Positions 15,501-23,216 of a stretch of 37,717 nucleotides of DNA are shown here, piece by piece; position 1 is the stretch's first letter, and every line of letters begins with the position of its first letter. The notes under the pieces were generated by a model. It did no database searches and was not told the origin of the DNA. It saw only the letters and a program-made list of their open reading frames with translations. Source of the stretch: an uncultured Lachnospiraceae bacterium (lineage in GTDB: Bacteria > Bacillota > Clostridia > Lachnospirales > Lachnospiraceae); assembly GCA_946614165.1 (NCBI GenBank), contig CAMOGQ010000018.1:1-37717 (forward strand), in the 5' to 3' direction. A program made the translations under genes and the position numbers.

Positions 15501-17606
15501 AATCTGTATTACCTGAGCAGCAAAAACAGGCCTCTGACAGGCTTCCGTACCGTCAGCAAAAAGACCTATTATTTCGACCCCGAAACCTTTGCCGCCCTGA
15601 CGAGCGTGCAGGAGATCGGCGGCAAAAAATACTATTTCAACAACAGCGGTGTGATGCAGACCGGCCTGAAGAGCTTCGGCAGGAACATCTATTACTTCAG
15701 TCCCAAGACCGGCGAAGCAGTATCCGGCTTTGTGACGGCGGGCAAGAAGACATACTATTTCAGCCCCGAGAACTGGCGGTCCGTGACCGGCTGGCAGCAG
15801 GTGGGCGGCAGGACCTACTACATGAACGACGAAGGCGTCATGCAGACGGGCCTCCAGACCATAGACGGCAGCCGCTACTATTTCAATTCCTCCGGCGTGA
15901 TGCAGACCGGCGCCGTGACCGTCAGCAAGAAAAGATACTTCTTCGATCCCGAGAGCGGCGTCATGCAGACGGGCTGGCAGACAGACGGTGACAGACGCTA
16001 CTACTGCAATGCCTCCGGCATCGTGCAGACGGGCCTTCAGACCATAGACGGCAGCCGTTATTATTTCGGTTCGGACGGCGTGATGCAGACCGGTGCCGTG
16101 ACCGTCAGCAAGAAAAGATACTTCTTCGATCCTGAGAGCGGCGCCATGCAGACAGGCTGGCAGACAGACGGCGGCAGGCGCTATTACTGCAATGCTTCGG
16201 GGATCGTGCAGACAGGCTGGCAGACGATCGGCGGGGAACGCTATTACTTTAATTCCTCCGGCGTCATGCAGACCGGCTTCCAGAACATCAGCAAAAAACA
16301 TTATTATTTCGATCCCGAGAGCGGCGTCATGCAGACGGGTCTTCAGACCATAGACGGCAAACGCTATCTCTTTGACGCAAAGGGCGTCAGAATGACGGGC
16401 CTTCAGACAGTGAACGGCGGACGCTGCTACTTTAACGGCAGCGGCGTCATGCAGACCCTCTGGCAGACAGTGGATAAGAAAAGGTACTATTTTGAGCCCG
16501 AGTCCGGACACGCGCTGACAGGGCTGCAGATCCTGGACGGCCAGACCTATTTCTTCTCCTCCTCCGGCGTCATGCAGACCGGCCTTCAGACGGCAGACGG
16601 ATACCGCTACTATTTTGACAAGAACGGCCATATGAAGACGCTCTGGCAGACCGTAAGCAAGAAGAAATACTACTTCGATCCCGAAACCGGAAGGGCCCTG
16701 ACAGGGGTGCAGCGCATCGGCAAAGACGGCTACTGCTTCTCCTCTGCGGGCGTTATGCTGACAGGCCTGCAGACGGTAAACGGCGGGACCTACTACATGA
16801 ACTCCAGCGGCGTCATGCAGTCCGGCTGGAGAACGGTCAGCAAGAAAAAATATTATTTCGACGCAGAAACCGGAAAGGCCCTGACAGGGGCGCAGCGCAT
16901 CGGCAAAGACGGCTACTGCTTCTCCGCCTCGGGCGTTATGCTGACGGGCCTTCATACCGTAAACGGCGAAACCTACTACATGAACTCCAGCGGCGTCATG
17001 CAGTCCGGCTGGAGGACAGTCAGCAAGAAGAAGTACTGTTTCGACGCGGAAACCGGAAGGGCTCTGACGGGTCTTCAGACCATAGACGGAGCGGTATACT
17101 GCTTTAACGGGTCCGGCGTCATGCAGACGGGCCTGCAGAAGGTGGACGGACAGTCCATGCGGTTCGGAAGCGACGGAAAGCTGGTCAGCGGCTGGCAGAA
17201 GAAAGACGGAAAGACCCGCTATGTGGATGCCGGAAGCGGAAAGGCTCTGACAGGTCTTCAGACCATAGACGGAGCGCTTTACTTCTTTGACAAAGAAGGC
17301 ACAATGGAGACCGGCTGGAAGGAGATCGGCGGAGAAGTCCGCTATTTCGATCCGGATTCCGGCAGGGCCCTGACAGGTCTTCAGACCATAGACGGGGAAT
17401 CCTTCCTCTTTGATGAGGACGGCATTATGCAGACTCTCCCGGCAGAGGAAAGCGAAGATCCCGGTGTGTCCGGACCCGAAAACGAAACGGAGCCGGAAGA
17501 GACTCCGGAGCCGGAAGAGACTCCGGAGACAGAAGAGACCCCGGAGCCGGAGGACGGAACTGACAGTTTCAACGCGCAGGAAGCACCGGCCGATGAGGCC
17601 GAATGA
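12588..17606 (+). CDS. Giant secreted cell-wall-binding-repeat protein with NlpC/P60-like N-terminal domain
   Basis: 1672 aa. Residues 1-32 are a signal peptide (MRRRGQLSFISLFLAAVLI...ADA). Residues 60-275 resemble a Cys-peptidase/amidase of the NlpC/P60-CHAP group: C102 in NVVCSTFIYYALYC, LQVGDILWI (183-191), H206 in KHVEVVYETG. A beta domain spans about 290-375. From about 386 to 1617 come some 60 cell-wall-binding (YG/choline-binding type) repeats of about 20 residues, e.g. TGLQTIDGxxYYF. The tail (1618-1672) is acidic with PEETPEPEET repeats and no LPXTG, so retention depends on the repeats. ATG 12588 has GGAAGG 11 nt upstream. It is first of three genes; the next starts 25 nt later. Domain assignment of the head rests on motif spacing; catalysis is untested and the substrate could be peptidoglycan peptide. 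Confidence 0.85.
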   Translation: MRRRGQLSFISLFLAAVLISVSGTWHLDADAKSMAYNLEGELVDLDRIEYDTVHLRYRYGDAYMDRFQEYPYIAWMLDFAQDDIHGYGSYKEGNNRELNVVCSTFIYYALYCTGYNVPDYISVNEDDSINSATEKIGNVRTSVGAETMYSRQLLKKWGFEEHPITDKTSLSELQVGDILWIFDNDISVMDDEDDGVYTETGAPRKHVEVVYETGVDAGGPYFRTVAASGTSEDKDDSPYDKRGTEVRTRYYNTLRYKNKADELEYMAYYRPTTALTRNTESRNYEPALIKMARDVKIKVYGGGEASFSDDLSRIPGTAVTGSRVSVQARPEEGISLSEVRVSYVDSETQETVYVDIGGDLTFTMPEIPSGSSVNISVIFDDYDTGSVQKGWYDDPETGSRCYYRNGERLTGFQDIGSYTYFFNEDGVRLTGLQTIDGNTYYFRTNGRMVRGWRTISGSVYYFDEEGRMLDGLQVIDGNTYYFADGIRQNSWQFLDGRICYFSNNEKRPGVMLTGLHTINGCRYWFDSQGDMQTGWVTIGDGRYYFNASGIMQTGFVKVGSHLYYMDEDGAMQTGWITAAGGTFYCGENGRVARGLQTIDGRTYCFGNDGFMQKGFVTVGTDRMYMGEDGTMQTGWITTDLGQVFCGEDGRVCTGLQVIDGRKYFFDSDGLMKKGWQVVDGSRFYFDSKGRALTDCTKVIGGISYDFNADGEAFCREDGLVVIAGRTYYFENGQAVTGWKKVSGKKYYFTVDGSRAENGAFDADGVMCLFDAKGLRLTGSGLKTVNGARYYMNKKNVLQTGFQKVSGKTYYFNPGTCEALTGMQTIGGELYSFNSSGVMRTGLQTLQDGTYYFSTGGKAQSGWKTVSKKTYYFDPETLTAVSGIRKISGYYYHFNDAGVMYTGFHKSGGILYYSTSKGVLTTQAGLKTIDKGTYLFESGGAVVCDQMRVIGDLYYYFNSSGRSVTGLQTADGNLYYLSSKNRPLTGFRTVSKKTYYFDPETFAALTSVQEIGGKKYYFNNSGVMQTGLKSFGRNIYYFSPKTGEAVSGFVTAGKKTYYFSPENWRSVTGWQQVGGRTYYMNDEGVMQTGLQTIDGSRYYFNSSGVMQTGAVTVSKKRYFFDPESGVMQTGWQTDGDRRYYCNASGIVQTGLQTIDGSRYYFGSDGVMQTGAVTVSKKRYFFDPESGAMQTGWQTDGGRRYYCNASGIVQTGWQTIGGERYYFNSSGVMQTGFQNISKKHYYFDPESGVMQTGLQTIDGKRYLFDAKGVRMTGLQTVNGGRCYFNGSGVMQTLWQTVDKKRYYFEPESGHALTGLQILDGQTYFFSSSGVMQTGLQTADGYRYYFDKNGHMKTLWQTVSKKKYYFDPETGRALTGVQRIGKDGYCFSSAGVMLTGLQTVNGGTYYMNSSGVMQSGWRTVSKKKYYFDAETGKALTGAQRIGKDGYCFSASGVMLTGLHTVNGETYYMNSSGVMQSGWRTVSKKKYCFDAETGRALTGLQTIDGAVYCFNGSGVMQTGLQKVDGQSMRFGSDGKLVSGWQKKDGKTRYVDAGSGKALTGLQTIDGALYFFDKEGTMETGWKEIGGEVRYFDPDSGRALTGLQTIDGESFLFDEDGIMQTLPAEESEDPGVSGPENETEPEETPEPEETPETEETPEPEDGTDSFNAQEAPADEAE
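15840..16205 (+). repeat. 183-bp tandem duplication inside the wall-binding repeats
   Basis: The block beginning TGCAGACCGGCGCCGTGACC at 15901 recurs with few changes at 16084, offset 183 bp (61 codons, three short repeats). Both copies encode TGAVTVSKKRYFFDPESG. The high DNA identity, compared with the diverged flanking repeats, points to a recent in-frame duplication. Confidence 0.75.
16653..17201 (+). repeat. Three 183-bp higher-order units in the wall-binding repeats
   Basis: The motif encoding VSKKKYYF recurs at 16653, 16836 and 17019, exactly 183 bp apart, each with a following QRIGKDGYCF or QTIDGAVYCF block and a MNSSGVMQSGWRTVSKK junction. The first two units are most alike; the third diverges at its 3' end. 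Confidence 0.75.
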
Positions 17607-17631
17607 CACCGGAACAGAGAAAGGTATGAGT

Positions 17632-19302
17632 ATGAAATTATTTCGGGCCAGAAAAACGATACTGCTGACCGCAGCCATCCTGATGCTGATGGCTGCGCCT
17701 CTTCTGCAGGTCCTGCCGGTCAGTGCGGCGGCCGGGGAAAAGGATGATCCCGGGGATCCCCTTTACTACACAGGCGGCCTGATGGCAGCAGAGCCTTCGG
17801 AAACGGAAGACGGCTCCCTGGCTGCCGGCGAGGCGGATGCCTACGAAGGCCCTCTGAACGCCAGGGGACTGTCCCATGACAGCAGGTTCGCCCAGAGGCA
17901 GATGACCGTCGGAATCGACGTTTCCTATTATCAGGGAAACATCAACTGGAACAAGGTCAAGGCGGCAGGCGTCAAATTCGCCATCATCCGCTGCGGCTAC
18001 TCTACCCTGGCCAAGGGAGAAAAAAACCAGGACGTGAAATTCCTGGACTATATCAAAGGCGCGAAAGCGGCCGGCATCAAGGTGGGCGTATACTACTTTT
18101 CTCAGGCCATCAGCCTGAAGGAAGCCAGGGACGAGGCCGAGTTCGCGGCCAGGATCATTCAGTCCTCCGGGGTGAAGCCGGATCTTCCGGTCTTTATGGA
18201 TGTGGAGATCGTTTCCAATTCCATCTACAGCAGAATGATCAGCGCAAAGCTTTCCAAAGAGGCAGAGACCAGCATCTGCAGGACCTTCTGCGAGACCATC
18301 GAGGCCAAGGGCTACAGGGCCGGCGTATACAGCAGCATGAATTATCTCTACACCAGAATGAACGCCGATGAACTGGCCAGGGATTATATCATCTGGCTGG
18401 CCCACTACACCAATAAGACCACCTATACTGGCGACTATACCTTCTGGCAGCACGGCTCCACCGGGACCGTCAACGGAATATCGGGCGGCGTGGACTGCAA
18501 TATCTGGTATGCCGCGGATGACTTCAGTGCCAACAGCAGCTGTAAGGACGCGGGCGTAAAGAACGGCTGGCAGAAGGAGAACGGGAACACCGTTTATCTG
18601 GACCAGGACGGCCAGAAGCTCCTGGGCATGCAGAAGATCGGAAACAGCTGGTATTACTTCAGCAAGGTCAGCGGAAAAAGGATGACAGGCTGGAGGACCG
18701 TGGACGGGAACCGTTATTATTTTGACAAGACCACGGCGGTCAGGGTGTCTGGGTTTAAAAAGATTGGAAACAAGACCTACTATTTCGATCCGGACACCGG
18801 CATTATGGAGACGGGCCTTAAGACGGTCGGAGCAAATATCTACTTCTTCGGCAGCGACGGCGTCAGGCGTACGGGCTGGCAGACAGCAGACAATGCCAGA
18901 TACCGCTTCCGGTCCGACGGTACCATGTACCAGTATACGGGCTGGAAGACCATTTCCGGAAAGACTTATCTGTTCGGAGAGGACCACAGCCTTCTGACAG
19001 GCTGGCAGACCGTTTCCGGCAGCAGATATTATCTTGGAACCAACGGCGTCAGGCGTACGGGCTGGCAGACCATAGACCAGGCCAGATATTATTTCGGCAG
19101 CGACGGCGTCATGCGTACGGGTCTTAAGAAGATCGGGAAATACCGCTACTACTTTGATGCGGACGGTGCCATGCAGACCAGGTGGCAGACCGTAGGCAAT
19201 TATCGTTATTATTTCAACAGTAAGAACGGCCATGCCCTGACCGGAAAAAAGGTCCTGGGCGGAAAGACCTATGTTTTTGACAAACAGGGCCGTCTGACCT
19301 GA
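17632..19302 (+). CDS. Secreted GH25 lysozyme with cell-wall-binding repeats (copy 1)
   Basis: 556 aa muramidase expected to cut the MurNAc-GlcNAc bond of peptidoglycan outside the cell. Signal peptide about 1-33 (...LLQVLPVSAAA). GH25 domain about 92-285: D96 in VGIDVSYYQG, and the catalytic pair D190/E192 in LPVFMDVEIVS, the arrangement of Cellosyl-type lysozymes; WLAHYTNKT and FWQHGSTG are further family blocks. About 12 YG-type wall-binding repeats fill 300-556. GAGAAAGG lies 7 nt before ATG 17632; ATG 17626 would be 1 nt from it, and the frame open to 17410 runs inside the previous gene. Second gene of the operon, 25 nt after the giant protein, 19 nt before its paralogue. Confidence 0.93.
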   Translation: MKLFRARKTILLTAAILMLMAAPLLQVLPVSAAAGEKDDPGDPLYYTGGLMAAEPSETEDGSLAAGEADAYEGPLNARGLSHDSRFAQRQMTVGIDVSYYQGNINWNKVKAAGVKFAIIRCGYSTLAKGEKNQDVKFLDYIKGAKAAGIKVGVYYFSQAISLKEARDEAEFAARIIQSSGVKPDLPVFMDVEIVSNSIYSRMISAKLSKEAETSICRTFCETIEAKGYRAGVYSSMNYLYTRMNADELARDYIIWLAHYTNKTTYTGDYTFWQHGSTGTVNGISGGVDCNIWYAADDFSANSSCKDAGVKNGWQKENGNTVYLDQDGQKLLGMQKIGNSWYYFSKVSGKRMTGWRTVDGNRYYFDKTTAVRVSGFKKIGNKTYYFDPDTGIMETGLKTVGANIYFFGSDGVRRTGWQTADNARYRFRSDGTMYQYTGWKTISGKTYLFGEDHSLLTGWQTVSGSRYYLGTNGVRRTGWQTIDQARYYFGSDGVMRTGLKKIGKYRYYFDADGAMQTRWQTVGNYRYYFNSKNGHALTGKKVLGGKTYVFDKQGRLT

Positions 19303-19321
19303 GGGGTTTTTGAGGGATAGC

Positions 19322-20494
19322 ATGGACAGACCTAGTATTTTAAGAAAAATTGCTGCAGTTTTGACGGCCCTTTGCATCTGTGCTGCGCTCTGGTGTCCGG
19401 CTCTGCCGGCCAGGGCCCAGGAGGATCCGGAAGCTTTCCGGGAGGAAACCGCAGAGGCCGATGCCGAAGCCTACGGAGCGGATTACAGAGGGAGCGGCCT
19501 TTCTCATGACAACCGTTTTAAGAACGCTTCCTGCAGGATCGGCATAGATGTGTCCCAGTGGCAGGGAAATGTCAACTGGGCGACCGTTGCGTCCTCGGGG
19601 GTTAAATTCGCCATTATCCGCTGCGGCTATACCGGAATGGCAGACGGAAGACGCTATACGGATCCCATGTTTGACAAAAACATAAAAATGGCCCATGCCG
19701 CCGGCATTAAAGTCGGAGTCTACTATTTTTCCCAGGCCATTTCCGTTTCGGAAGCGGAGGCCGAGGCTTCCTATGCGGCAAACCTGATCAGAAAAGCAGG
19801 CGTAAAGCCGGATCTGCCTGTCTTTATGGATGTGGAGATCGTATCGGCGACTGCAAGGAGCCGCATGATCAATGCGAGGCTTTCCAAGGCCAAGGAGACG
19901 GATATCTGCAGCAGCTTCTGCGGCTATCTGGAAAGGCAGGGCTTCAGGAGCGGCGTATACAGCAGCAAGAGCTACCTCCAGACCAGGATGGACATCGGGA
20001 CTCTGAGCAAACAATATATCGTCTGGCTGGCGCACTATACCAACAAGACGGATTTTGACGGTCAGTATACCTTCTGGCAGCATTCCAGCCGCGGCAGCGT
20101 GAACGGCATTAAAGGCCGTGTGGACTGTGACATCTGGTATGACAGCGGGAACCTGGTCTTCAATACCTCGGCGGTGGCCTCCAGGAATGGCTGGGTGGCA
20201 AACGGCAGCGACAAGTATTACTATAAGGCCGGAAAAGTCCTGAAGGGCTGGCAGGAGATCAGCGGCCGGCTGTATTACTTCACCCAGAGCACCGGCAGGA
20301 TGCTCAAGGGCTGGCAGAACCTGGACGGCCACAGATATTACATGGGCAAGAACGGAAATGTCAGAAGAGGCTGGCAGAAGATCGGCGGCAAGACCTACTA
20401 TTTCAGCAGAAAGACCGGCAAAATGTGGACCGGACAAAGGACCATCAACGGCAAGAAATACAAGTTCAGAAAGAACGGGAGTCTGATCCGTTAG
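19322..20494 (+). CDS. Secreted GH25 lysozyme with cell-wall-binding repeats (copy 2)
   Basis: 390 aa paralogue of the preceding gene. Signal peptide about 1-32 (...WCPALPARA). GH25 domain about 72-265 keeps D76 (IGIDVSQWQG) and D170/E172 (LPVFMDVEIVS). Blocks GVKFAIIRCGY, AGIKVGVYYFSQAIS and WLAHYTNKT are identical or nearly so to copy 1, showing a gene duplication. Only about five wall-binding repeats follow, more basic (YKFRKNGSLIR at the end) than those of copy 1, so its wall affinity or localisation may differ. ATG 19322 has GAGGG 5 nt upstream; a TTG at 19310 is the alternative. Last gene of the operon, followed by a terminator. Confidence 0.93.
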   Translation: MDRPSILRKIAAVLTALCICAALWCPALPARAQEDPEAFREETAEADAEAYGADYRGSGLSHDNRFKNASCRIGIDVSQWQGNVNWATVASSGVKFAIIRCGYTGMADGRRYTDPMFDKNIKMAHAAGIKVGVYYFSQAISVSEAEAEASYAANLIRKAGVKPDLPVFMDVEIVSATARSRMINARLSKAKETDICSSFCGYLERQGFRSGVYSSKSYLQTRMDIGTLSKQYIVWLAHYTNKTDFDGQYTFWQHSSRGSVNGIKGRVDCDIWYDSGNLVFNTSAVASRNGWVANGSDKYYYKAGKVLKGWQEISGRLYYFTQSTGRMLKGWQNLDGHRYYMGKNGNVRRGWQKIGGKTYYFSRKTGKMWTGQRTINGKKYKFRKNGSLIR

Positions 20495-20501
20495 AAACCG
20501 A

Positions 20502-20529
20502 AAGGGCACAGGTCAACCTGTGTCTTTTC
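20502..20529 (+). terminator. Terminator of the wall-protein operon
   Basis: AAAGGGCACAGG pairs with CCTGTGTCTTTT (two G-T pairs) around a TCAA tetraloop. Confidence 0.7.
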
Positions 20530-20598
20530 ACTTGCCCCTTAAAATGATATGATGACTGATGATATATACGGAAGACAGATGACAGGAGAGAACGGCAG

Positions 20599-20937
20599 AT
20601 GAGATGTCCATACTGCGGCAGCCGGCTCGGAAAAGAACCGGAAGCCTTCTGCGGCTACTGCGGACAGAAGCTTCCCCACATGCAGGGAGCGGCTCTGGAA
20701 AAAAGATCCATGAATCGCAATACCGGAAGCCGAAGCCAGGAAATGGCCCTTCAGAAGCAGAAAGAGGAAAGGAAGGAGACGGCCCCCGTCAGAAAAAAGC
20801 CCCGGCGGGAGTCCACTCTGGGAGCAGTGCTGATCGTGCTGCTGGCCCTGGTCCTTTTTGCGGGATTTGTATGGGTCTGCTTCGGAGACGGGATGGATAC
20901 AGTGCTTCCGTATCTGGAACAGACAGGCCTTTTTTAG
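20599..20937 (+). CDS. Small zinc-ribbon membrane protein
   Basis: 112 aa. An N-terminal zinc ribbon has C3, C6, C18 and C21 (CPYCG...CGYCG). A basic linker of about 50 residues (KKQKEERKE-type, RKKPRRE) leads to one hydrophobic helix near 78-97 (GAVLIVLLALVLFAGFVWV) and a 15-residue outer tail. The zinc ribbon should be cytoplasmic. Proteins of this layout are common in Clostridia and generally unnamed. ATG 20599 has CAGGAGAG 8 nt upstream. It lies 40 nt before the patatin gene and may share its transcript. Compare the zinc-ribbon proteins at 25466 and 26236, which have the same CxxC spacing idea but long outer domains. No function can be given. Confidence 0.7.
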   Translation: MRCPYCGSRLGKEPEAFCGYCGQKLPHMQGAALEKRSMNRNTGSRSQEMALQKQKEERKETAPVRKKPRRESTLGAVLIVLLALVLFAGFVWVCFGDGMDTVLPYLEQTGLF

Positions 20938-20977
20938 CAGCAGTCCTGCTTAAGGCAGCGAAAGAGGAGTTTCCGGC

Positions 20978-21850
20978 ATGACAGAAGAAAGAAAGAAAAC
21001 CGGACTGGTCATGGAAGGCGGTGCCATGCGGGGCATGTTCACGGCCGGCGTCCTGGATGTGATCATGGAAGAGGGGCTGGACCGGGCCTTTGACGGCGCC
21101 ATAGGCGTTTCCGCCGGCGCCACCTTCGGCTGCAACATCAAGTCCCGCCAGATCGGCAGAACGGTCCGCTACAATACGAAATACTGCGGAGACTGGCGCT
21201 ATGTCAGCTGGAGATCGCTTTTTACCACGGGCGATCTCTACGGCGCCGAGTTCTGCTATGAGACAGTACCCTACGAACTGGATCCCTTCGATGTGGAGAC
21301 CTTCAATCAGAATCCCATGAAATTCTACTGCGTGTGCACGGACGCGGAAACGGGAAAGCCTTTTTACCACTACATTCCGCATTTTACCCGCAGGGATATG
21401 GAATATGTCAGGGCATCCGCTTCCATGCCGGTCTTTGCGAGGCCGGTGGAAATCGACGGGCGCTTCTTCCTGGACGGAGGAGCTTCGGATCCCATCCCCG
21501 TGACTTATTTCGAGCACAAGGGATACGAAAAGATCGTGGTCCTTCTGACACAGCCGGCGGACTATGTCAAGAAAAAGGCCGGTTACCTGCCGGCGGCCAG
21601 GATCCTTCTCCGGAAATATCCTGCCCTGATCAGGGACCTTGAGGAACGCCACATCCACTATAACGAGCGTACTGCCTATATCCGCAGGCGGGAAGAGGCC
21701 GGAGAGATCTTCGTCATCCGTCCGCCCATGGCGCTGAATATAGGTTCTGTGGAAAAAGATCCCGCCGAGCTCAGAAGGGTCTACGGGATCGGAAGAAAAA
21801 CTATGGAAGAGAGGCTGAATGCCCTGAAGGAGTATCTGGACCGGGACTGA
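20978..21850 (+). CDS. Patatin-like phospholipase (RssA/YjjU type)
   Basis: 290 aa, cytosolic. Patatin Ser-Asp dyad hydrolase acting on phospholipid or other acyl esters. Motifs in order: glycine-rich oxyanion loop GGAMRGMFTAG (14-24), nucleophile S45 in GVSAGA, and D166 in DGGASDPIP (166-174). The length and the YNxxT-type region VRYNTKYCGD fit the bacterial YjjU subgroup. No signal peptide or membrane helix. Start ATG 20978 is preceded by GAGGAG about 9 nt upstream. It lies between the zinc-ribbon gene and rfbB, 38 nt before the latter; all three may be one transcript ending at the 22968-23005 terminator. Physiological substrate unknown. Confidence 0.9.
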   Translation: MTEERKKTGLVMEGGAMRGMFTAGVLDVIMEEGLDRAFDGAIGVSAGATFGCNIKSRQIGRTVRYNTKYCGDWRYVSWRSLFTTGDLYGAEFCYETVPYELDPFDVETFNQNPMKFYCVCTDAETGKPFYHYIPHFTRRDMEYVRASASMPVFARPVEIDGRFFLDGGASDPIPVTYFEHKGYEKIVVLLTQPADYVKKKAGYLPAARILLRKYPALIRDLEERHIHYNERTAYIRRREEAGEIFVIRPPMALNIGSVEKDPAELRRVYGIGRKTMEERLNALKEYLDRD

Positions 21851-21888
21851 AGGCCCGGAGACCGGACATTCGGAAATAAGGAGAAAAA

Positions 21889-22908
21889 ATGACTATTATT
21901 GTGACCGGCGGTGCCGGATTTATCGGAAGCAACTTTATTTTCCATATGCTGGAGGCCCATCCGGACTACAGGATCATCTGTCTGGACAAGCTGACCTACG
22001 CGGGCAACCTTTCCACCCTGGCGCCTGTTATGGACAATCCCCATTTCCGTTTCGTGAAGGCGGACATCTGTGACAGAGAGGCCCTGGACAGGCTCTTTGA
22101 GGAAGAGCATCCCGATATGGTGGTCAACTTCGCGGCCGAGTCCCACGTGGACAGGTCCATCGAGGATCCCGGCATTTTCCTGCAGACCAACATCATGGGC
22201 ACGGCGGCCCTGATGGACGCCTGCCGCAGGTACGGCATTCAGAGATATCACCAGGTCTCCACGGACGAGGTCTACGGCGACCTTCCTCTGGACAGGCCCG
22301 ACCTCTTCTTTACGGAGGAGACCCCCATCCATACCTCTTCCCCCTACTCCAGTTCCAAGGCGGCAGCGGACCTGCTGGTTTTGGCCTACCACAGGACTTA
22401 TGGCCTTCCGGTCTCCATCAGCCGCTGCTCCAACAACTATGGGCCCTACCATTTCCCGGAAAAGCTGATCCCTCTGATGATCGCAAACTGCTTAAACGAC
22501 AAGCCCCTGCCGGTCTACGGAGAGGGACTCAACGTCCGAGACTGGCTCTATGTGGAGGACCACTGCAGGGCCATCGACCTGATCATCCATAAGGGCAGGG
22601 TCGGGGAAGTATACAACGTGGGCGGTCACAACGAGATGCGCAACATCGACATCGTGAAGCTGATCTGCAGGGCCCTGGGCAAGAGCGAGAGCCTGATCAC
22701 CTACGTGACCGACCGCAAGGGCCACGACATGCGCTACGCCATTGATCCCGCCAAGATCCACAGGGAGCTGGGGTGGCTTCCGGAAACAAAGTTCGAGGAC
22801 GGCATTAAAAAGACCATCGACTGGTATCTGACCCACAGAGAGTGGTGGGAGACCATCATTTCGGGCGAATACCAGGACTACTATGAAAAAATGTACGCCA
22901 ACCGGTAA
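21889..22908 (+). CDS. rfbB: dTDP-glucose 4,6-dehydratase
   Basis: 339 aa short-chain dehydrogenase/reductase making dTDP-4-keto-6-deoxy-D-glucose, the precursor of dTDP-rhamnose and other deoxysugars for surface glycans. NAD-binding GGAGFIGSNF (7-16); the family marker LDKLTYAGNL (31-40); active-site STDEVYGDL with Thr-Asp-Glu; YSSSK with the catalytic Tyr/Lys; RCSNNYGPYHFPEKLIP and the substrate-binding GxxxRDWLYVEDHC. These are textbook RfbB/RmlB marks, including the DE pair that separates dehydratases from epimerases. ATG 21889 has AAGGAGA 6 nt upstream. Its usual partners rmlA, rmlC and rmlD are not in the window, so it is an orphan here; they may be elsewhere on the chromosome. Confidence 0.95.
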   Translation: MTIIVTGGAGFIGSNFIFHMLEAHPDYRIICLDKLTYAGNLSTLAPVMDNPHFRFVKADICDREALDRLFEEEHPDMVVNFAAESHVDRSIEDPGIFLQTNIMGTAALMDACRRYGIQRYHQVSTDEVYGDLPLDRPDLFFTEETPIHTSSPYSSSKAAADLLVLAYHRTYGLPVSISRCSNNYGPYHFPEKLIPLMIANCLNDKPLPVYGEGLNVRDWLYVEDHCRAIDLIIHKGRVGEVYNVGGHNEMRNIDIVKLICRALGKSESLITYVTDRKGHDMRYAIDPAKIHRELGWLPETKFEDGIKKTIDWYLTHREWWETIISGEYQDYYEKMYANR

Positions 22909-22967
22909 GAAAGATCCCTTTCCCCGGGGACGGCACAAAAAAGGGCTGTGAAATAACAGTCTAACGC

Positions 22968-23005
22968 AAAAGGCCATCCGGGGTTCGTCCCCAGATGGCC
23001 TTTTT
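22968..23005 (+). terminator. Terminator after rfbB
   Basis: AAAAGGCCATC and GATGGCCTTTTT pair perfectly, extended by GGGG/CCCC around a TTCG-containing loop. Confidence 0.85.
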
Positions 23006-23025
23006 ATGGTAAAATTTAACTGCCT

Positions 23026-23163
23026 ATGAAAAATTTAACCATATATAATTCTGCAATCAAACAAGGCTATTTACCACTGTTTCTTTCGGATTGTCCGGAT
23101 TTACTGGATCCTGTTCTCACATTTGACCGATTCATGGAGGGAATCGATTTAAAGAAATATCCG
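23026..23163 (+). pseudogene. Transposase N-terminal fragment (IS1182-like)
   Basis: A frame starting at ATG 23026 encodes about 46 residues with DLLDPVLTFDRFMEGIDLKKY, the style of N-terminus found in IS1182-type transposases, which normally continue for another 400 or more residues. Here the resemblance stops at about 23160, where a hairpin terminator begins; the rest of the frame (to 23325) is merely antisense to the next gene. No Shine-Dalgarno is visible; an extended -10 TGG-TAAAAT lies at 23007-23015. The stretch is clearly more AT-rich than its surroundings, which fits foreign origin. Family name is from memory of the sequence pattern and should be checked. Confidence 0.5.
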
Positions 23164-23188
23164 GGATTCCAGAAGGAATCCTTTTTTT
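23164..23188 (+). terminator. Strong terminator directly after the transposase scrap
   Basis: GGATTCC-AGAA-GGAATCC followed by seven T. It points in the plus direction, toward the 3' end of the convergent secreted-protein gene; the opposite strand has only a weak T run. Confidence 0.75.
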
Positions 23189-23216
23189 GTGGCAGGAGAG
23201 CGCCGCATTGCCGGGA

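Noticed and set aside
15840-17201. CRISPR-like periodic repeats
   Set aside because: The repeats are in frame, encode wall-binding modules, and have no unique spacers.
12534-17678. Open minus-strand frame of 1714 codons opposite the giant wall protein
   Set aside because: Its composition mirrors the YG-repeat codons; no ribosome site or domain; the plus frame has a signal peptide and clear repeats.
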